From positions 1-64,000 of the forward strand of contig JAUNLJ010000008.1 of assembly GCA_030532305.1 (NCBI GenBank): 64,000 bases of DNA. The letters are read 5' to 3'. Below the pieces are notes generated by a model. The model had not been told where the DNA came from. It worked only from the letters and a program-made list of their open reading frames with translations, and did no database searches. Position numbers and translations under genes: made by a program. Position 1 is the stretch's first letter. Each line of letters starts with the position of its first letter. This DNA is from Tissierellia bacterium (GTDB taxonomy: Bacteria; Bacillota; Clostridia; Tissierellales; Peptoniphilaceae). Below, piece after piece: positions 8,816-16,406 of this stretch.

Positions 8816-9499
8816 CTAGTCCACCTTTAGGGCATTTTGGATAAGTTTAAAGTTTTCTTCAGTTAAGTAGATGGACTGTTTCTTTCGAAGTAGGTAACCT
8901 TGATCTTCAAAGTCTCTTAAATACCGGTAGAGGGTACGGATTTGGATATTGAGGAGGTCAGAAATATTCTGTTTGTTTTCCTGGATCTCTACGGGAAAGG
9001 AGCTATGCTTGGCATACTGGTAGAGATAGTTTAGGAGCAAGGACTTGGGATCCATGGCTCTTTCTACCGAATGTTTAGACAGGGTATTTACTGTTAATTC
9101 GGCCAGGTAATCCAAAAAGTAACGGTGAAAGGTCTTGTGGGCGAGGAGTTTTTCCATCTGGTCCCTGTGCAAGTAGATCAGGACTGCCGGTGACAGGGTC
9201 TTCACCTCTGAAAGATGCTGCCGCCTTTGGGTCAAATACTCTACCAGGCCTAAAAATTGGGGGCCCTTTAGGTAGGCAGAAATATTTCTTTTCCCTTCTA
9301 AGGAAAAGTTTCTTACCTCTACTTGCCCTTCCACAAGAAAGCAAATTCTATCTGTAGTGTCCTTGGGACTTAGGATAACCCTCTCAGTCTCTACAGTCCT
9401 TAGGTCTAGGCCCGCTTCTTTTAGAGTTTCCTTCCAGGGAAAGTCTAGAGGGAGCTTGTTGGCTAAGGAGTAGAGTGTGTTGATTAGATACGTGTTCAT
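8816..9499 (-). CDS. Crp/Fnr family transcription regulator
   Basis: A 227-residue protein: an N-terminal cyclic-nucleotide-binding-type beta-barrel (about 25-120, including CFLVEGQVEVRN), a dimer helix, and a C-terminal winged helix-turn-helix (NISDLLNIQIRTLYRYLRDFEDQGYL, split here across about 177-202). It lacks the N-terminal Fnr cysteine cluster, so oxygen sensing by an iron-sulfur cluster is unlikely; the ligand is unknown. It is divergent from yjjI. Three tandem TGTCATA-like 7-mers between the two starts make it the obvious candidate to control both itself and the glycyl-radical operon. The start ATG is at 9497-9499. Confidence 0.88.
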   Translation of the reverse strand: MNTYLINTLYSLANKLPLDFPWKETLKEAGLDLRTVETERVILSPKDTTDRICFLVEGQVEVRNFSLEGKRNISAYLKGPQFLGLVEYLTQRRQHLSEVKTLSPAVLIYLHRDQMEKLLAHKTFHRYFLDYLAELTVNTLSKHSVERAMDPKSLLLNYLYQYAKHSSFPVEIQENKQNISDLLNIQIRTLYRYLRDFEDQGYLLRKKQSIYLTEENFKLIQNALKVD

Positions 9500-9515
9500 A
9501 ATCCCTCCATCTTGA

Positions 9516-9536
9516 TGTCATATGTCATAGGTCATG
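9516..9536. promoter_or_regulatory. Tandem 7-mer operator candidate upstream of yjjI
   Basis: TGTCATA, TGTCATA and GGTCATG follow one another without gaps. They end 14 bases before the TATAAT (9551-9556) of the yjjI promoter and cover the -35 position, where the sequence is poor (TAGGTC). This is the layout of a promoter needing a bound activator, here presumably the divergent Crp/Fnr protein. Confidence 0.5.
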
Positions 9537-9550
9537 CCCTCTTACTATTA

Positions 9551-9556
9551 TATAAT
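9551..9556 (+). promoter_or_regulatory. -10 box of yjjI-yjjW operon
   Basis: Perfect TATAAT 67 bases before the yjjI ATG. The hexamer 17 bases upstream (TAGGTC) is not a usable -35. Confidence 0.5.
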
Positions 9557-9622
9557 AATAAAAGATTAAAAGCTATAAGCTAAAAGGCATAAAAGAAAGA
9601 GATCAGATAAAGGAGCCCTGGT

Positions 9623-11158
9623 ATGGAAAGATTTTTTAAGATAGAAGACCTACAAAAAAGTGTAAAAGAAGTCCTTCAAGACCCCAGCTTGACCTATGAG
9701 CAGCAGACCTTCCGCCTGGCCAAGCTGGCAGAAAATAGCCTAGACTATCCTGTGGCTAAGGAAGACCCATTTTATGACCTTTACGAAAGGGGGGAAATAT
9801 GCGACCTAGACGAGGGCCACGCCCCCTATGCCCCCCGCTATGTCTTGCCCGACTATGGAAAGTTTTTAAGGGAGGGGTCTAAATTTTTGCGGCTAGACCC
9901 CCCTAAAAATCTTTTGGAGGCTCTATCCTCCCTCCTTATCCTCTACCGGCATGTGCCCAGTGTGACCCGTTTTCCTGTCTATATTGGGTCTTTGGACCAG
10001 CTTTTAGAGCCCTTTGTCCAAAGGGAAGATGAGGCCCATGCCCGAGAACTTATTCGGTGGTTTTTGATCCAAATTGACCGGACCGTCAATGACTCTTTTT
10101 GCCATGGGAATATAGGGCCCCAGGAAACCCTTACAGGCCGTATTATCCTAGAAGAGGAAATGGACCTGCAAAACGCCACCCCCAACCTGACCCTTCTTTA
10201 TGAGGAAGGTGTCACCCCCGATGCCTTTGCCCAAAAGGCGGTCCTCTCTTCTTTAACCTGTGCCAACCCAGCCTTTGCCAACCACCAGGCCTACCAGGCC
10301 GACTTTGGGGACCTAGACTATGGGATTGCCTCCTGCTACAATGCCCTTCCCTTGGGAGGAGGGGCCTTTACCCTGTCCCGGCTCCGTCTTAACAAGATTG
10401 CCCAGGGGGCAGAGTCTGTGGAGGACTTCTTTGAAAAGCGGCTGCCCCGAGCTGTCCAGGTCCTTACCCACTTTATGGAAAAAAAGATAGACTTTTTGGT
10501 CCAGGAATCTGCCTTCTTTAAGGGCAACTTCCTAGTCCAAGAGGGCCTAATCCACCTGGATAATTTTGTGGGCCTCTTTGGGATTGTGGGCCTTCATGAG
10601 GCTGTGGGCCATTTGATGGACCTAGAGGGCCTAGAAGGGGTCTTTGGCCATGACCCAGAAGCTGACCAAATGGGTCTTAGGATTATGGACCGGGTAAAGG
10701 AAGAAGTGGCCAAGTTTAAGACCAAGTATTCCCCCAATATGGGCCACCGTTTCTTGCTCCATGCCCAGGTAGGGGCTGCTGGAGACCAGGGGACCACTCC
10801 GGCCCACCGGATCCAAATAGGCCAGGAGCCCGACCTCTACTCCCATATCCGCCAGGCCAGCCTCTTCCAACCCTACTTTCCCTCCGGCTGTGGGGACCAC
10901 TTCCCCTTTGATGAGACTGCCAAGAACAATCCTGGCGCTGTCCTAGATGTCTTTAAGGGGGCCTTCCAGCTGGGCAACCGGTATGTATCTGCCTACAATG
11001 ACGATGGGGACCTGATCCGGGTCACAGGCTACCTGGTGAAAAAGTCTGATGTGGAGGCCTTTAACCGGGGAGACCAGGTCTCCTATGACACGGTCCAATA
11101 TGCCAAGGACCCCCTCCTAGACTATGGGGTCCTAAAGAGAAAGGTAGAAGGGGTCTAA
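9623..11158 (+). CDS. yjjI: YjjI family glycyl-radical enzyme
   Basis: A 511-residue pyruvate-formate-lyase-like protein of the YjjI family, a glycyl-radical enzyme whose reaction is not established. The expected radical glycine is Gly 469 in IRVTGYL near the C-terminus. A candidate active-site cysteine is Cys 238 in GIASCYNALPLGGG. A second Cys/His-rich segment (FPSGCGDHFPFDE) is also present. Length fits the family (about 510-520). Its stop overlaps the yjjW start by one base (TAATG), so enzyme and activase are translationally coupled. It must act anaerobically because glycyl radicals are destroyed by oxygen. The ATG at 9623 follows AAGGAG. Confidence 0.92.
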   Translation: MERFFKIEDLQKSVKEVLQDPSLTYEQQTFRLAKLAENSLDYPVAKEDPFYDLYERGEICDLDEGHAPYAPRYVLPDYGKFLREGSKFLRLDPPKNLLEALSSLLILYRHVPSVTRFPVYIGSLDQLLEPFVQREDEAHARELIRWFLIQIDRTVNDSFCHGNIGPQETLTGRIILEEEMDLQNATPNLTLLYEEGVTPDAFAQKAVLSSLTCANPAFANHQAYQADFGDLDYGIASCYNALPLGGGAFTLSRLRLNKIAQGAESVEDFFEKRLPRAVQVLTHFMEKKIDFLVQESAFFKGNFLVQEGLIHLDNFVGLFGIVGLHEAVGHLMDLEGLEGVFGHDPEADQMGLRIMDRVKEEVAKFKTKYSPNMGHRFLLHAQVGAAGDQGTTPAHRIQIGQEPDLYSHIRQASLFQPYFPSGCGDHFPFDETAKNNPGAVLDVFKGAFQLGNRYVSAYNDDGDLIRVTGYLVKKSDVEAFNRGDQVSYDTVQYAKDPLLDYGVLKRKVEGV

Positions 11159-12000
11159 TGCTGGGCCGGATTAACAAGATCATTGACATGAGTGTGGTGG
11201 ACGGGCCGGGCAACCGGACAGCGGTCTTTTTCCAGACCTGCAACTACCGGTGTCAGTACTGCCACAATCCCGAGACCATCCAGTCCTGTATCCACTGCGG
11301 AGACTGCGTTTCCACCTGTCCTGTAGGGGCCCTGGCCTGGGAGGGGGACCGGGTGGTTTGGGACCCTAAGACCTGTGTGGACTGCGACAAGTGTATCCAG
11401 GTCTGCCCCCACCTGTCCTCCCCCAAGATTCGTCTGATGACCCCAGAGGCCCTGGCAGAGGAAGTGGGGAAAAATAGGCCCTTTATCCAGGGGGTTACGG
11501 CTTCGGGGGGAGAATGCACCCTCCAGTGGGAATTTTTAGAGGAGTTTTTTGCCCGGGTTAAGGCCCTGGGCCTAAACACCCTGGCCGACACCAATGGGGG
11601 CCTGGACCTTTCCCAGGAGGCCCTTAAGGGCTTTGTGGCCCAGTGCGATGGCTTTATGGTAGATGTTAAGGCCTGGGAGTCTAGGGACCATGCCCTTTTA
11701 ACAGGCAAAGAAAACCAGGTCCTCAAAAAGAACCTGACCTACCTGGCCCAGCTAGGCAAGCTAACAGAAGTTAGGACCGTCTGCCTGGAAGGGGCCGACA
11801 ATGAGGGCATTATAAGGGGCCTGGCCCACCACCTGGCCCCCTTCTTGGCCCAGGCCCCCCTGGCCTACAAGCTGATTTCCTACCGGCCCTTTGGGGTTCG
11901 GAAGGAATTTTTCCACCTAAAGGCCCCCAAAAAAGAAGAGATGGACCGGCTAAGGGCCCTGGCCCAGGACCTGGGCTTTGGCCCCGTTATCCTTACCTAA
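11158..12000 (+). CDS. yjjW: YjjW family glycyl-radical enzyme activase (radical SAM)
   Basis: A 280-residue radical SAM protein that installs the glycyl radical on YjjI. The SAM-binding cluster motif is CNYRCQYC near residue 25. Two ferredoxin-type 4Fe-4S motifs follow (CIHCGDCVSTCP and CVDCDKCIQVCP), then the ASGGECTLQ segment and the DTNGG strand typical of activases. The start overlaps the yjjI stop. About 20 bases after its stop begins a small membrane protein that may belong to the same transcript. The pair-specific identity rests on the adjacent YjjI. Confidence 0.92.
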   Translation: MLGRINKIIDMSVVDGPGNRTAVFFQTCNYRCQYCHNPETIQSCIHCGDCVSTCPVGALAWEGDRVVWDPKTCVDCDKCIQVCPHLSSPKIRLMTPEALAEEVGKNRPFIQGVTASGGECTLQWEFLEEFFARVKALGLNTLADTNGGLDLSQEALKGFVAQCDGFMVDVKAWESRDHALLTGKENQVLKKNLTYLAQLGKLTEVRTVCLEGADNEGIIRGLAHHLAPFLAQAPLAYKLISYRPFGVRKEFFHLKAPKKEEMDRLRALAQDLGFGPVILT

Positions 12001-12022
12001 GCTAGTATAAAAGGAGATAGAT

Positions 12023-12364
12023 ATGGCCCTAAGCTATAAAAAATATATACTTCTAGGCCTGGGCGGAGGCCTTGTGAGCTTGATCCTAAGTCTTATGACC
12101 CACCCCCTGGTGGGTTTTTTAGGCCTCATGGCCTTTATGGTTCTTATGGCCCGGTCTGAGGACCAGGCCTATAAAAAAATAAGGACCCTTATGGGGCTCA
12201 TAGAAGACCTGGGCCTAGAGACGGAGGAGGCCACCCAGCTGACGGGCTATTCTAAGGAAGACCTGGCCCTTTTGGACCTGACCAGCCAGGCCTTCCCCCT
12301 AGATGAAAAAAAGCTAGACCGGGCCCTTTTGGCCCTAGAAAAATTCAAGAAAGAAGGGCCCTAG
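12023..12364 (+). CDS. Small membrane protein of unknown function
   Basis: 113 residues. Two hydrophobic helices at about 8-24 and 27-43 are separated by a short turn containing HPLVG. A charged, helical cytoplasmic tail of about 65 residues follows (EDLGLETEEATQLTGYSKEDL...). No family recognised. It follows yjjW by 22 bases with its own AAAGGAGA ribosome-binding site, and a terminator follows directly, so it is most likely the last gene of the yjjIW operon. The tail contains a YSKEDL-type helix that might bind a partner; this is inference. Confidence 0.7.
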   Translation: MALSYKKYILLGLGGGLVSLILSLMTHPLVGFLGLMAFMVLMARSEDQAYKKIRTLMGLIEDLGLETEEATQLTGYSKEDLALLDLTSQAFPLDEKKLDRALLALEKFKKEGP

Positions 12365-12367
12365 GCC

Positions 12368-12396
12368 ACTCTGGTGTCACCACCAGAGTTTTTTTA
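12368..12396 (+). terminator. Terminator of the yjjIW operon
   Basis: ACTCTGGTG pairs with CACCAGAGT around a TCAC loop and is followed by a seven-T run. Confidence 0.85.
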
Positions 12397-12463
12397 TTTT
12401 TAGGCCCTTCCTGTGGTAAAATAGGAGGCAGAAGGCTTTATGTTCAAGGAGGAGGATTGACCT

Positions 12464-14074
12464 ATGTATAAAAATGATGCCAAGCGTTACCCCTACCCCA
12501 GCCGGAGGGAGCTGGTCTTTGGCCGGGAGGCCATCGCCGCCTCTGGCAACCCCTATGCCTCCCAGGTGGGCCTGGACATCCTAAGGGCCGGGGGCAATGC
12601 GGTAGATGCTGCCCTGGCCATGGCCATGGTCCATGTGGTGGTGGAGCCCACCAACAATGGCCTGGGTTCTGATGCCTTTGTCCTGCTGTCCATGGATGGG
12701 GAGGTCTATGGCCTAAATGCTTCAGGGCCAGCCCCCAAGGCCCTCACCAGCCAGGTCTTTTGGGACCGGGGTTATAAGGCCATCCCCCAGGAGGGCCCCC
12801 TGGTATCGGTGGTGCCTGGGGCTGTGGGAGGCTGGATGGCCCTTTATGACCGTTTTGCCAGCTGGGACCTAGAAGACTTGGCCCAGCCCGCCATTAACTT
12901 GGCCCGGGAGGGCTACGCCCTGTCTCCAGCCGTGGCCTGGGAGTGGGCCAAGGCCTGTGACCGCTTTAAAAAATACCAGGGCCAGGCTGCCTACCAGGGC
13001 TTTTTTGACAACTTTACCCAAAAGGGCAGGCCACCCCAGGCCGGAGACCGGGTCCGGCTGCCCCAAGTGGCCAGGAGCCTAGAGGCCATCGCCAAAACCA
13101 GGGGCCAGGCCTTTTACCAGGGCCAGATGGCCCAGGACCTGGTGGCCTTCTTAAAAAAAGAAGGGGGCCTTATGAGCCTGGAAGACCTAGCAAGCTACCA
13201 GCCCCAGTGGGTCCAGCCCAGGTCCTCCTCTTTTAGGGGCCTAGAAGTCTGGGAGCTCCCCCCCAATGGCCACGGGGTTACCGTCCTTATGGCCCTGGAA
13301 ATCTTTAAGGCCCTGGAAGAGGGGGCCAAGACCCCAGAAGAAAGGACCCACCTGGCCATAGAGGCCCTAAAACTAGCCTATGTGGACGTGAAGGCCTATG
13401 TGGCAGAGCCCTCCCGGATGGATCCCGGCCTAGACCAGCTCTTGGACCCTGCCTACCTGGCCCACCGGGCCAGCCTCATTGGAGATAAGGCCCTGGATCC
13501 CCAGGTGGGCCGGCCCCAGGACTCCTCCACCGTCTACTTTAACTGTGGGGACAGGGAGGGGAACATGGTCTCCTTTATCCAGTCCAACTACAATGGCTTT
13601 GGGTCCGGCCTGGTCCTTCCTGGCTGGGGCCTCTCCCTTAACAACCGGGTCAACAATTTTTACCTGGAGCCCGGCCTGCCCAACAGCCTAGTGGGGGGGA
13701 CCAGGCCCTACCACACCATTATCCCCGGCTTCTTAACCAAGGAGGGGGACCCCTATGGGGCCTTTGGGGTTATGGGGGCCTTTATGCAGCCCCAGGGCCA
13801 GTTCCAGGTCCTCCTTAGGCTCTTGGACCAGGGCCTAAATCCCCAGTCCGCCCTGGACGCCCCCCGCTGGCAGTGGCTGGGGGACAGGGAGGTTTCCTAT
13901 GAAGAAAACTATGAGCCAGACATTATAGGAGGTCTTTCCAAGCGGGGCCACCAGGTCCATGTGGAAGAAGACATGGCCTCCATGGGCCGGGGCCAGGTCA
14001 TCCTAAAAAATCCCCAGGGAGGCTACCTGGGAGGGACCGAGCCCAGGACCGATGGGACCATCCTAGGCTGGTAG
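12464..14074 (+). CDS. ggt: Gamma-glutamyltransferase family protein (YwrD-like, cytoplasmic)
   Basis: An Ntn-hydrolase of the gamma-glutamyltransferase family (536 residues), expected to self-cleave into two subunits and to hydrolyse or transfer gamma-glutamyl groups. The family segments AGGNAVDAALA, EPTNNGLGSDAF, LPPNGHGVTVLMALE and GGTRPYHTIIP are present. The predicted nucleophile is Thr 356 in DSST-VYF, followed by DREGNMVSFIQSNY. There is no signal peptide, unlike secreted Ggt, matching the Bacillus YwrD branch. The ATG at 12464 follows AAGGAGGA. It is a single-gene unit between two terminators. Substrate preference (glutathione versus gamma-glutamyl peptides) is not known. Confidence 0.9.
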   Translation: MYKNDAKRYPYPSRRELVFGREAIAASGNPYASQVGLDILRAGGNAVDAALAMAMVHVVVEPTNNGLGSDAFVLLSMDGEVYGLNASGPAPKALTSQVFWDRGYKAIPQEGPLVSVVPGAVGGWMALYDRFASWDLEDLAQPAINLAREGYALSPAVAWEWAKACDRFKKYQGQAAYQGFFDNFTQKGRPPQAGDRVRLPQVARSLEAIAKTRGQAFYQGQMAQDLVAFLKKEGGLMSLEDLASYQPQWVQPRSSSFRGLEVWELPPNGHGVTVLMALEIFKALEEGAKTPEERTHLAIEALKLAYVDVKAYVAEPSRMDPGLDQLLDPAYLAHRASLIGDKALDPQVGRPQDSSTVYFNCGDREGNMVSFIQSNYNGFGSGLVLPGWGLSLNNRVNNFYLEPGLPNSLVGGTRPYHTIIPGFLTKEGDPYGAFGVMGAFMQPQGQFQVLLRLLDQGLNPQSALDAPRWQWLGDREVSYEENYEPDIIGGLSKRGHQVHVEEDMASMGRGQVILKNPQGGYLGGTEPRTDGTILGW

Positions 14075-14089
14075 GTCCCTAGAAAGACC

Positions 14090-14134
14090 CACAAAAAAAG
14101 CAAGTCAGGTTTAGGCTGTCTTGCTTTTTTTGTG
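14090..14134. terminator. Bidirectional terminator overlapping the CDF gene stop
   Basis: CACAAAAAAAGCAAG pairs with CTTGCTTTTTTTGTG. The stop codon of the minus-strand CDF gene lies in the loop (14111-14113), so this hairpin serves both convergent genes. Confidence 0.8.
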
Positions 14135-15223
14135 GGAAGCTAGGATATGGTCAGGATCAGGAATTACCTCAATACTGTAGTGGGCCAGCCGGTAGGGGGC
14201 CACCAGGTCCAGGGTCTGCCTCCGGATCCTTTCCATTTCCCTCCCATCTAGGCTATCCACAAAGAGGGTCACCATAAAGACATTGTGGCTTTCGTCCAAA
14301 GACCAAAAATGAAAGTGACGGAGGGCATGGACACCGGGAATGGCCCGGATGGCCGCCTGGATTTGGTCTAGGGGGACCTGGTCAGGGGAGGAATTTAAAA
14401 AGACCTTAAGGGCCTGGATAAATTCCGGCAGGGCATGGTAGAGGATAAAGAGGGCAATAAAAATAGACAGTAGGGGGTCCAGAAAATACCAGTCCCTAAA
14501 ACGAAGGGTCACACTGACCACAAGGACAGCCACCCAACCCAGCATATCCTCCAGGACGTGGAGGGAGAGGACCCGTTCATTGGCAGAAGACTTACCCGAT
14601 AGGAGCCAGGCAGACAGGCCATTCATCCCAATGGCCACAAGGGCCATAAAGAACATGCCCTGGTGGTCGGGAATTCGGGGATTAAAGAGGAGGGGGACCC
14701 CCTTAAAAATCATAAAGAAAGACCCCAGAATAAGGATGGAGGAGGTCAAAAGGGCCCCCAGGATGGAAAAACGGGCATAGCCCAGGGAAAAGTTCTTGTC
14801 CGCCTCCTTTTGAGAGACCTTTTCCAGAAAGAAGGCCAGGCCAATGGAGGTGGCATCCCCTAGGTCATGGAGGGCATCAGCCAGGATGGCTGAGGACCTA
14901 AAGACCTGGCCAAAGATAAATTCAGCCAGGGAAAAGGCCAGGTTGAGGAAAAAGACAAAGAGCATCTTGGTGGGGGTGGATAGGTTGGGGGCATGGTGGT
15001 CATGGTGGTCGTCTCCGGCCTCCGGGGCCTTAGTCCAAAGGTAGATCTTGTCTGCCTCCAGGAGGGTCTGGGCCTTTTCTAGGTCCATGGAATCAGGTAG
15101 ATGGATCCTCTCCTGGACCCGGTCAATGTGGATGTCCTCTCCTGGGGCCAGGCGGGCCAGGTCTTCTTCCAGGCGGCGAGCACATTGGTCACAGTGGATA
15201 GGTGAAATTTTATAAGTGGCCAT
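14111..15223 (-). CDS. CDF family cation exporter with N-terminal HMA-like metal-binding domain
   Basis: 370 residues. The first about 65 resemble a heavy-metal-associated (HMA) domain, with CDQC at about 13-16 where HMA domains bind soft metals. A His-rich linker follows (DDHHDHHAP, about 72-80), then a cation-diffusion-facilitator transporter with about six membrane helices. DALHDLGDA and HVLEDMLGW carry the expected transport-site Asp/His residues, and a cytoplasmic C-terminal domain (HALRHFHFW...) follows. Probable role: efflux of zinc or a related divalent metal at the plasma membrane by proton antiport. HMA domains are usual on P-type ATPases and uncommon on CDF proteins. Divergent from the DUF368 gene. 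Confidence 0.88.
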   Translation of the reverse strand: MATYKISPIHCDQCARRLEEDLARLAPGEDIHIDRVQERIHLPDSMDLEKAQTLLEADKIYLWTKAPEAGDDHHDHHAPNLSTPTKMLFVFFLNLAFSLAEFIFGQVFRSSAILADALHDLGDATSIGLAFFLEKVSQKEADKNFSLGYARFSILGALLTSSILILGSFFMIFKGVPLLFNPRIPDHQGMFFMALVAIGMNGLSAWLLSGKSSANERVLSLHVLEDMLGWVAVLVVSVTLRFRDWYFLDPLLSIFIALFILYHALPEFIQALKVFLNSSPDQVPLDQIQAAIRAIPGVHALRHFHFWSLDESHNVFMVTLFVDSLDGREMERIRRQTLDLVAPYRLAHYSIEVIPDPDHILASHKKSKTA

Positions 15224-15386
15224 AAAAAACTCCTTTAATTCAAATAGATGATCATATATTCATATTAATACAGGGGGAAAGATTTGTAAAGGTATTTTGA
15301 GGCCAGAGGGGCAAAATTTTCCCCTAGTCGGGAGGAAATTTCTTAGGAAATATTTCCTAGCGGACATAAGAGCCTAAGACTTAGTG

Positions 15387-15392
15387 TATAAT
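15387..15392 (+). promoter_or_regulatory. -10 box of the DUF368 gene
   Basis: TATAAT 53 bases upstream of the DUF368 start. The -35 position (ACATAA) is weak. Confidence 0.4.
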
Positions 15393-15444
15393 AGGACCCA
15401 TAAACAAGGAAAAAGATCATGAGATAGAGAAAGTAGGCAGGATA

Positions 15445-16287
15445 ATGAGTAAGATACAAGATAAGCTAAAACGCAGAAACTGGATGTTTGACATAGTCAA
15501 GGGCTTTTTTATAGGGTCTGGCTTTATCGTCCCCGGGGTGTCTGGTGGGGCCATTTCAGCTATTTTTGGCATCTATGAACCCCTTATTAACTGGCTGGCC
15601 AATATAGGGGAGGATTTTAAGGAAAATGTCCGTTACTTTTTCCCCTTGGGCATAGGGGGGGTCCTAGGGATTGTGGCCTTTTCCTTCCTGGTGGCCCTGG
15701 CCATGGGGGCCTTTGAAACGGTCATGTACTGGGCCTTTGTGGGGGCCATTATAGGCATGCTCCCCTCCCTGTGGAAGGATGCTGGCCGCCAGGGCCGGTC
15801 CAAGAGGGACCTTTTTATTATGGGCCTGGCCTTTATCTTGGCCTTTGGCCTTTTGGCCTATGGAAACCAGCTGATCCAGGGCCAGGTGGCCCCCTCCTTT
15901 GGGGCCTGGATTGTCTGTGGCTTTTTGATTTCCCTGGGCATGCTTATGCCCGGCCTTAGCCCCTCCAACTTTATTCTTTATATGGGCCTTTATGAAGACA
16001 TGGCCCAGGGCTTTGCCCACCTAGACCTGGGGGTGGTTATCCCCATAGGCCTGGGGGCTGTGGCCACCATCTTTACCCTGGCCAAGATCATTGAGTCCAT
16101 CTTCTCTTCCTACTATAGCCAGTTTTACCACCTGATCTTTGGGGTGGTCATCGCCTCCACCCTGATGATTATTCCTAAAGACTATGCAGGCTTTGTCCCC
16201 TTGGACTACCTTTACTGCCTGGTGGCCTTTATTATAGGCAGCCTTATTGGCTACTGGATGTCCCTTTTAGAAGAAAAGTACAAGTAG
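15445..16287 (+). CDS. DUF368 family membrane protein (polyprenyl-phosphate transporter type)
   Basis: 280 residues with about eight hydrophobic helices. The family signature GSGFIVPGVSGGAISAIFGIYEPL is near residues 24-47, and its internal counterpart LMPGLSPSNFILYMGLYE occurs in the second half, the paired motif of DUF368. Members of this family (PopT) and of DedA have been implicated in returning undecaprenyl phosphate across the membrane for wall synthesis; the same role here is by family. The ATG at 15445 is used, although the ribosome-binding site (GGCAGGA) is only moderate. It stands alone, followed by the gcv promoter. Confidence 0.88.
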   Translation: MSKIQDKLKRRNWMFDIVKGFFIGSGFIVPGVSGGAISAIFGIYEPLINWLANIGEDFKENVRYFFPLGIGGVLGIVAFSFLVALAMGAFETVMYWAFVGAIIGMLPSLWKDAGRQGRSKRDLFIMGLAFILAFGLLAYGNQLIQGQVAPSFGAWIVCGFLISLGMLMPGLSPSNFILYMGLYEDMAQGFAHLDLGVVIPIGLGAVATIFTLAKIIESIFSSYYSQFYHLIFGVVIASTLMIIPKDYAGFVPLDYLYCLVAFIIGSLIGYWMSLLEEKYK

Positions 16288-16328
16288 GCGGGGCACCTGG
16301 AAGTCTAGTCTTCTTAATATTTTTTTGT

Positions 16329-16334
16329 TATAAT
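16329..16334 (+). promoter_or_regulatory. -10 box of the gcv operon
   Basis: TATAAT 73 bases before gcvT. The leader between here and gcvT is too short for a full tandem glycine riboswitch. Confidence 0.45.
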
Positions 16335-16406
16335 ATGACATAGGTTTAAGTTAAATCTGTCAAGTAATTTAAGGAAAGAAGAGTAAATAAGAAGGAGAGG
16401 AAGCCT

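Noticed and set aside
15230-15290. ArsR/SmtB-type operator before the HMA-CDF gene
   Set aside because: The region has ATGATCAT and scattered TTCATAT sequences, but no convincing 12-2-12 inverted repeat, so no metal-responsive site is claimed.
15664-16020. Minus-strand frame of 118 codons over the DUF368 gene
   Set aside because: Low-complexity His/Gly/Gln composition typical of an antisense reading of membrane helices.
16288-16406. Possible glycine riboswitch before gcvT
   Set aside because: Only about 70 bases lie between the TATAAT and the gcvT start. The GGAGAG sequence there is simply part of the ribosome-binding region, and no tandem aptamer fold can be drawn.
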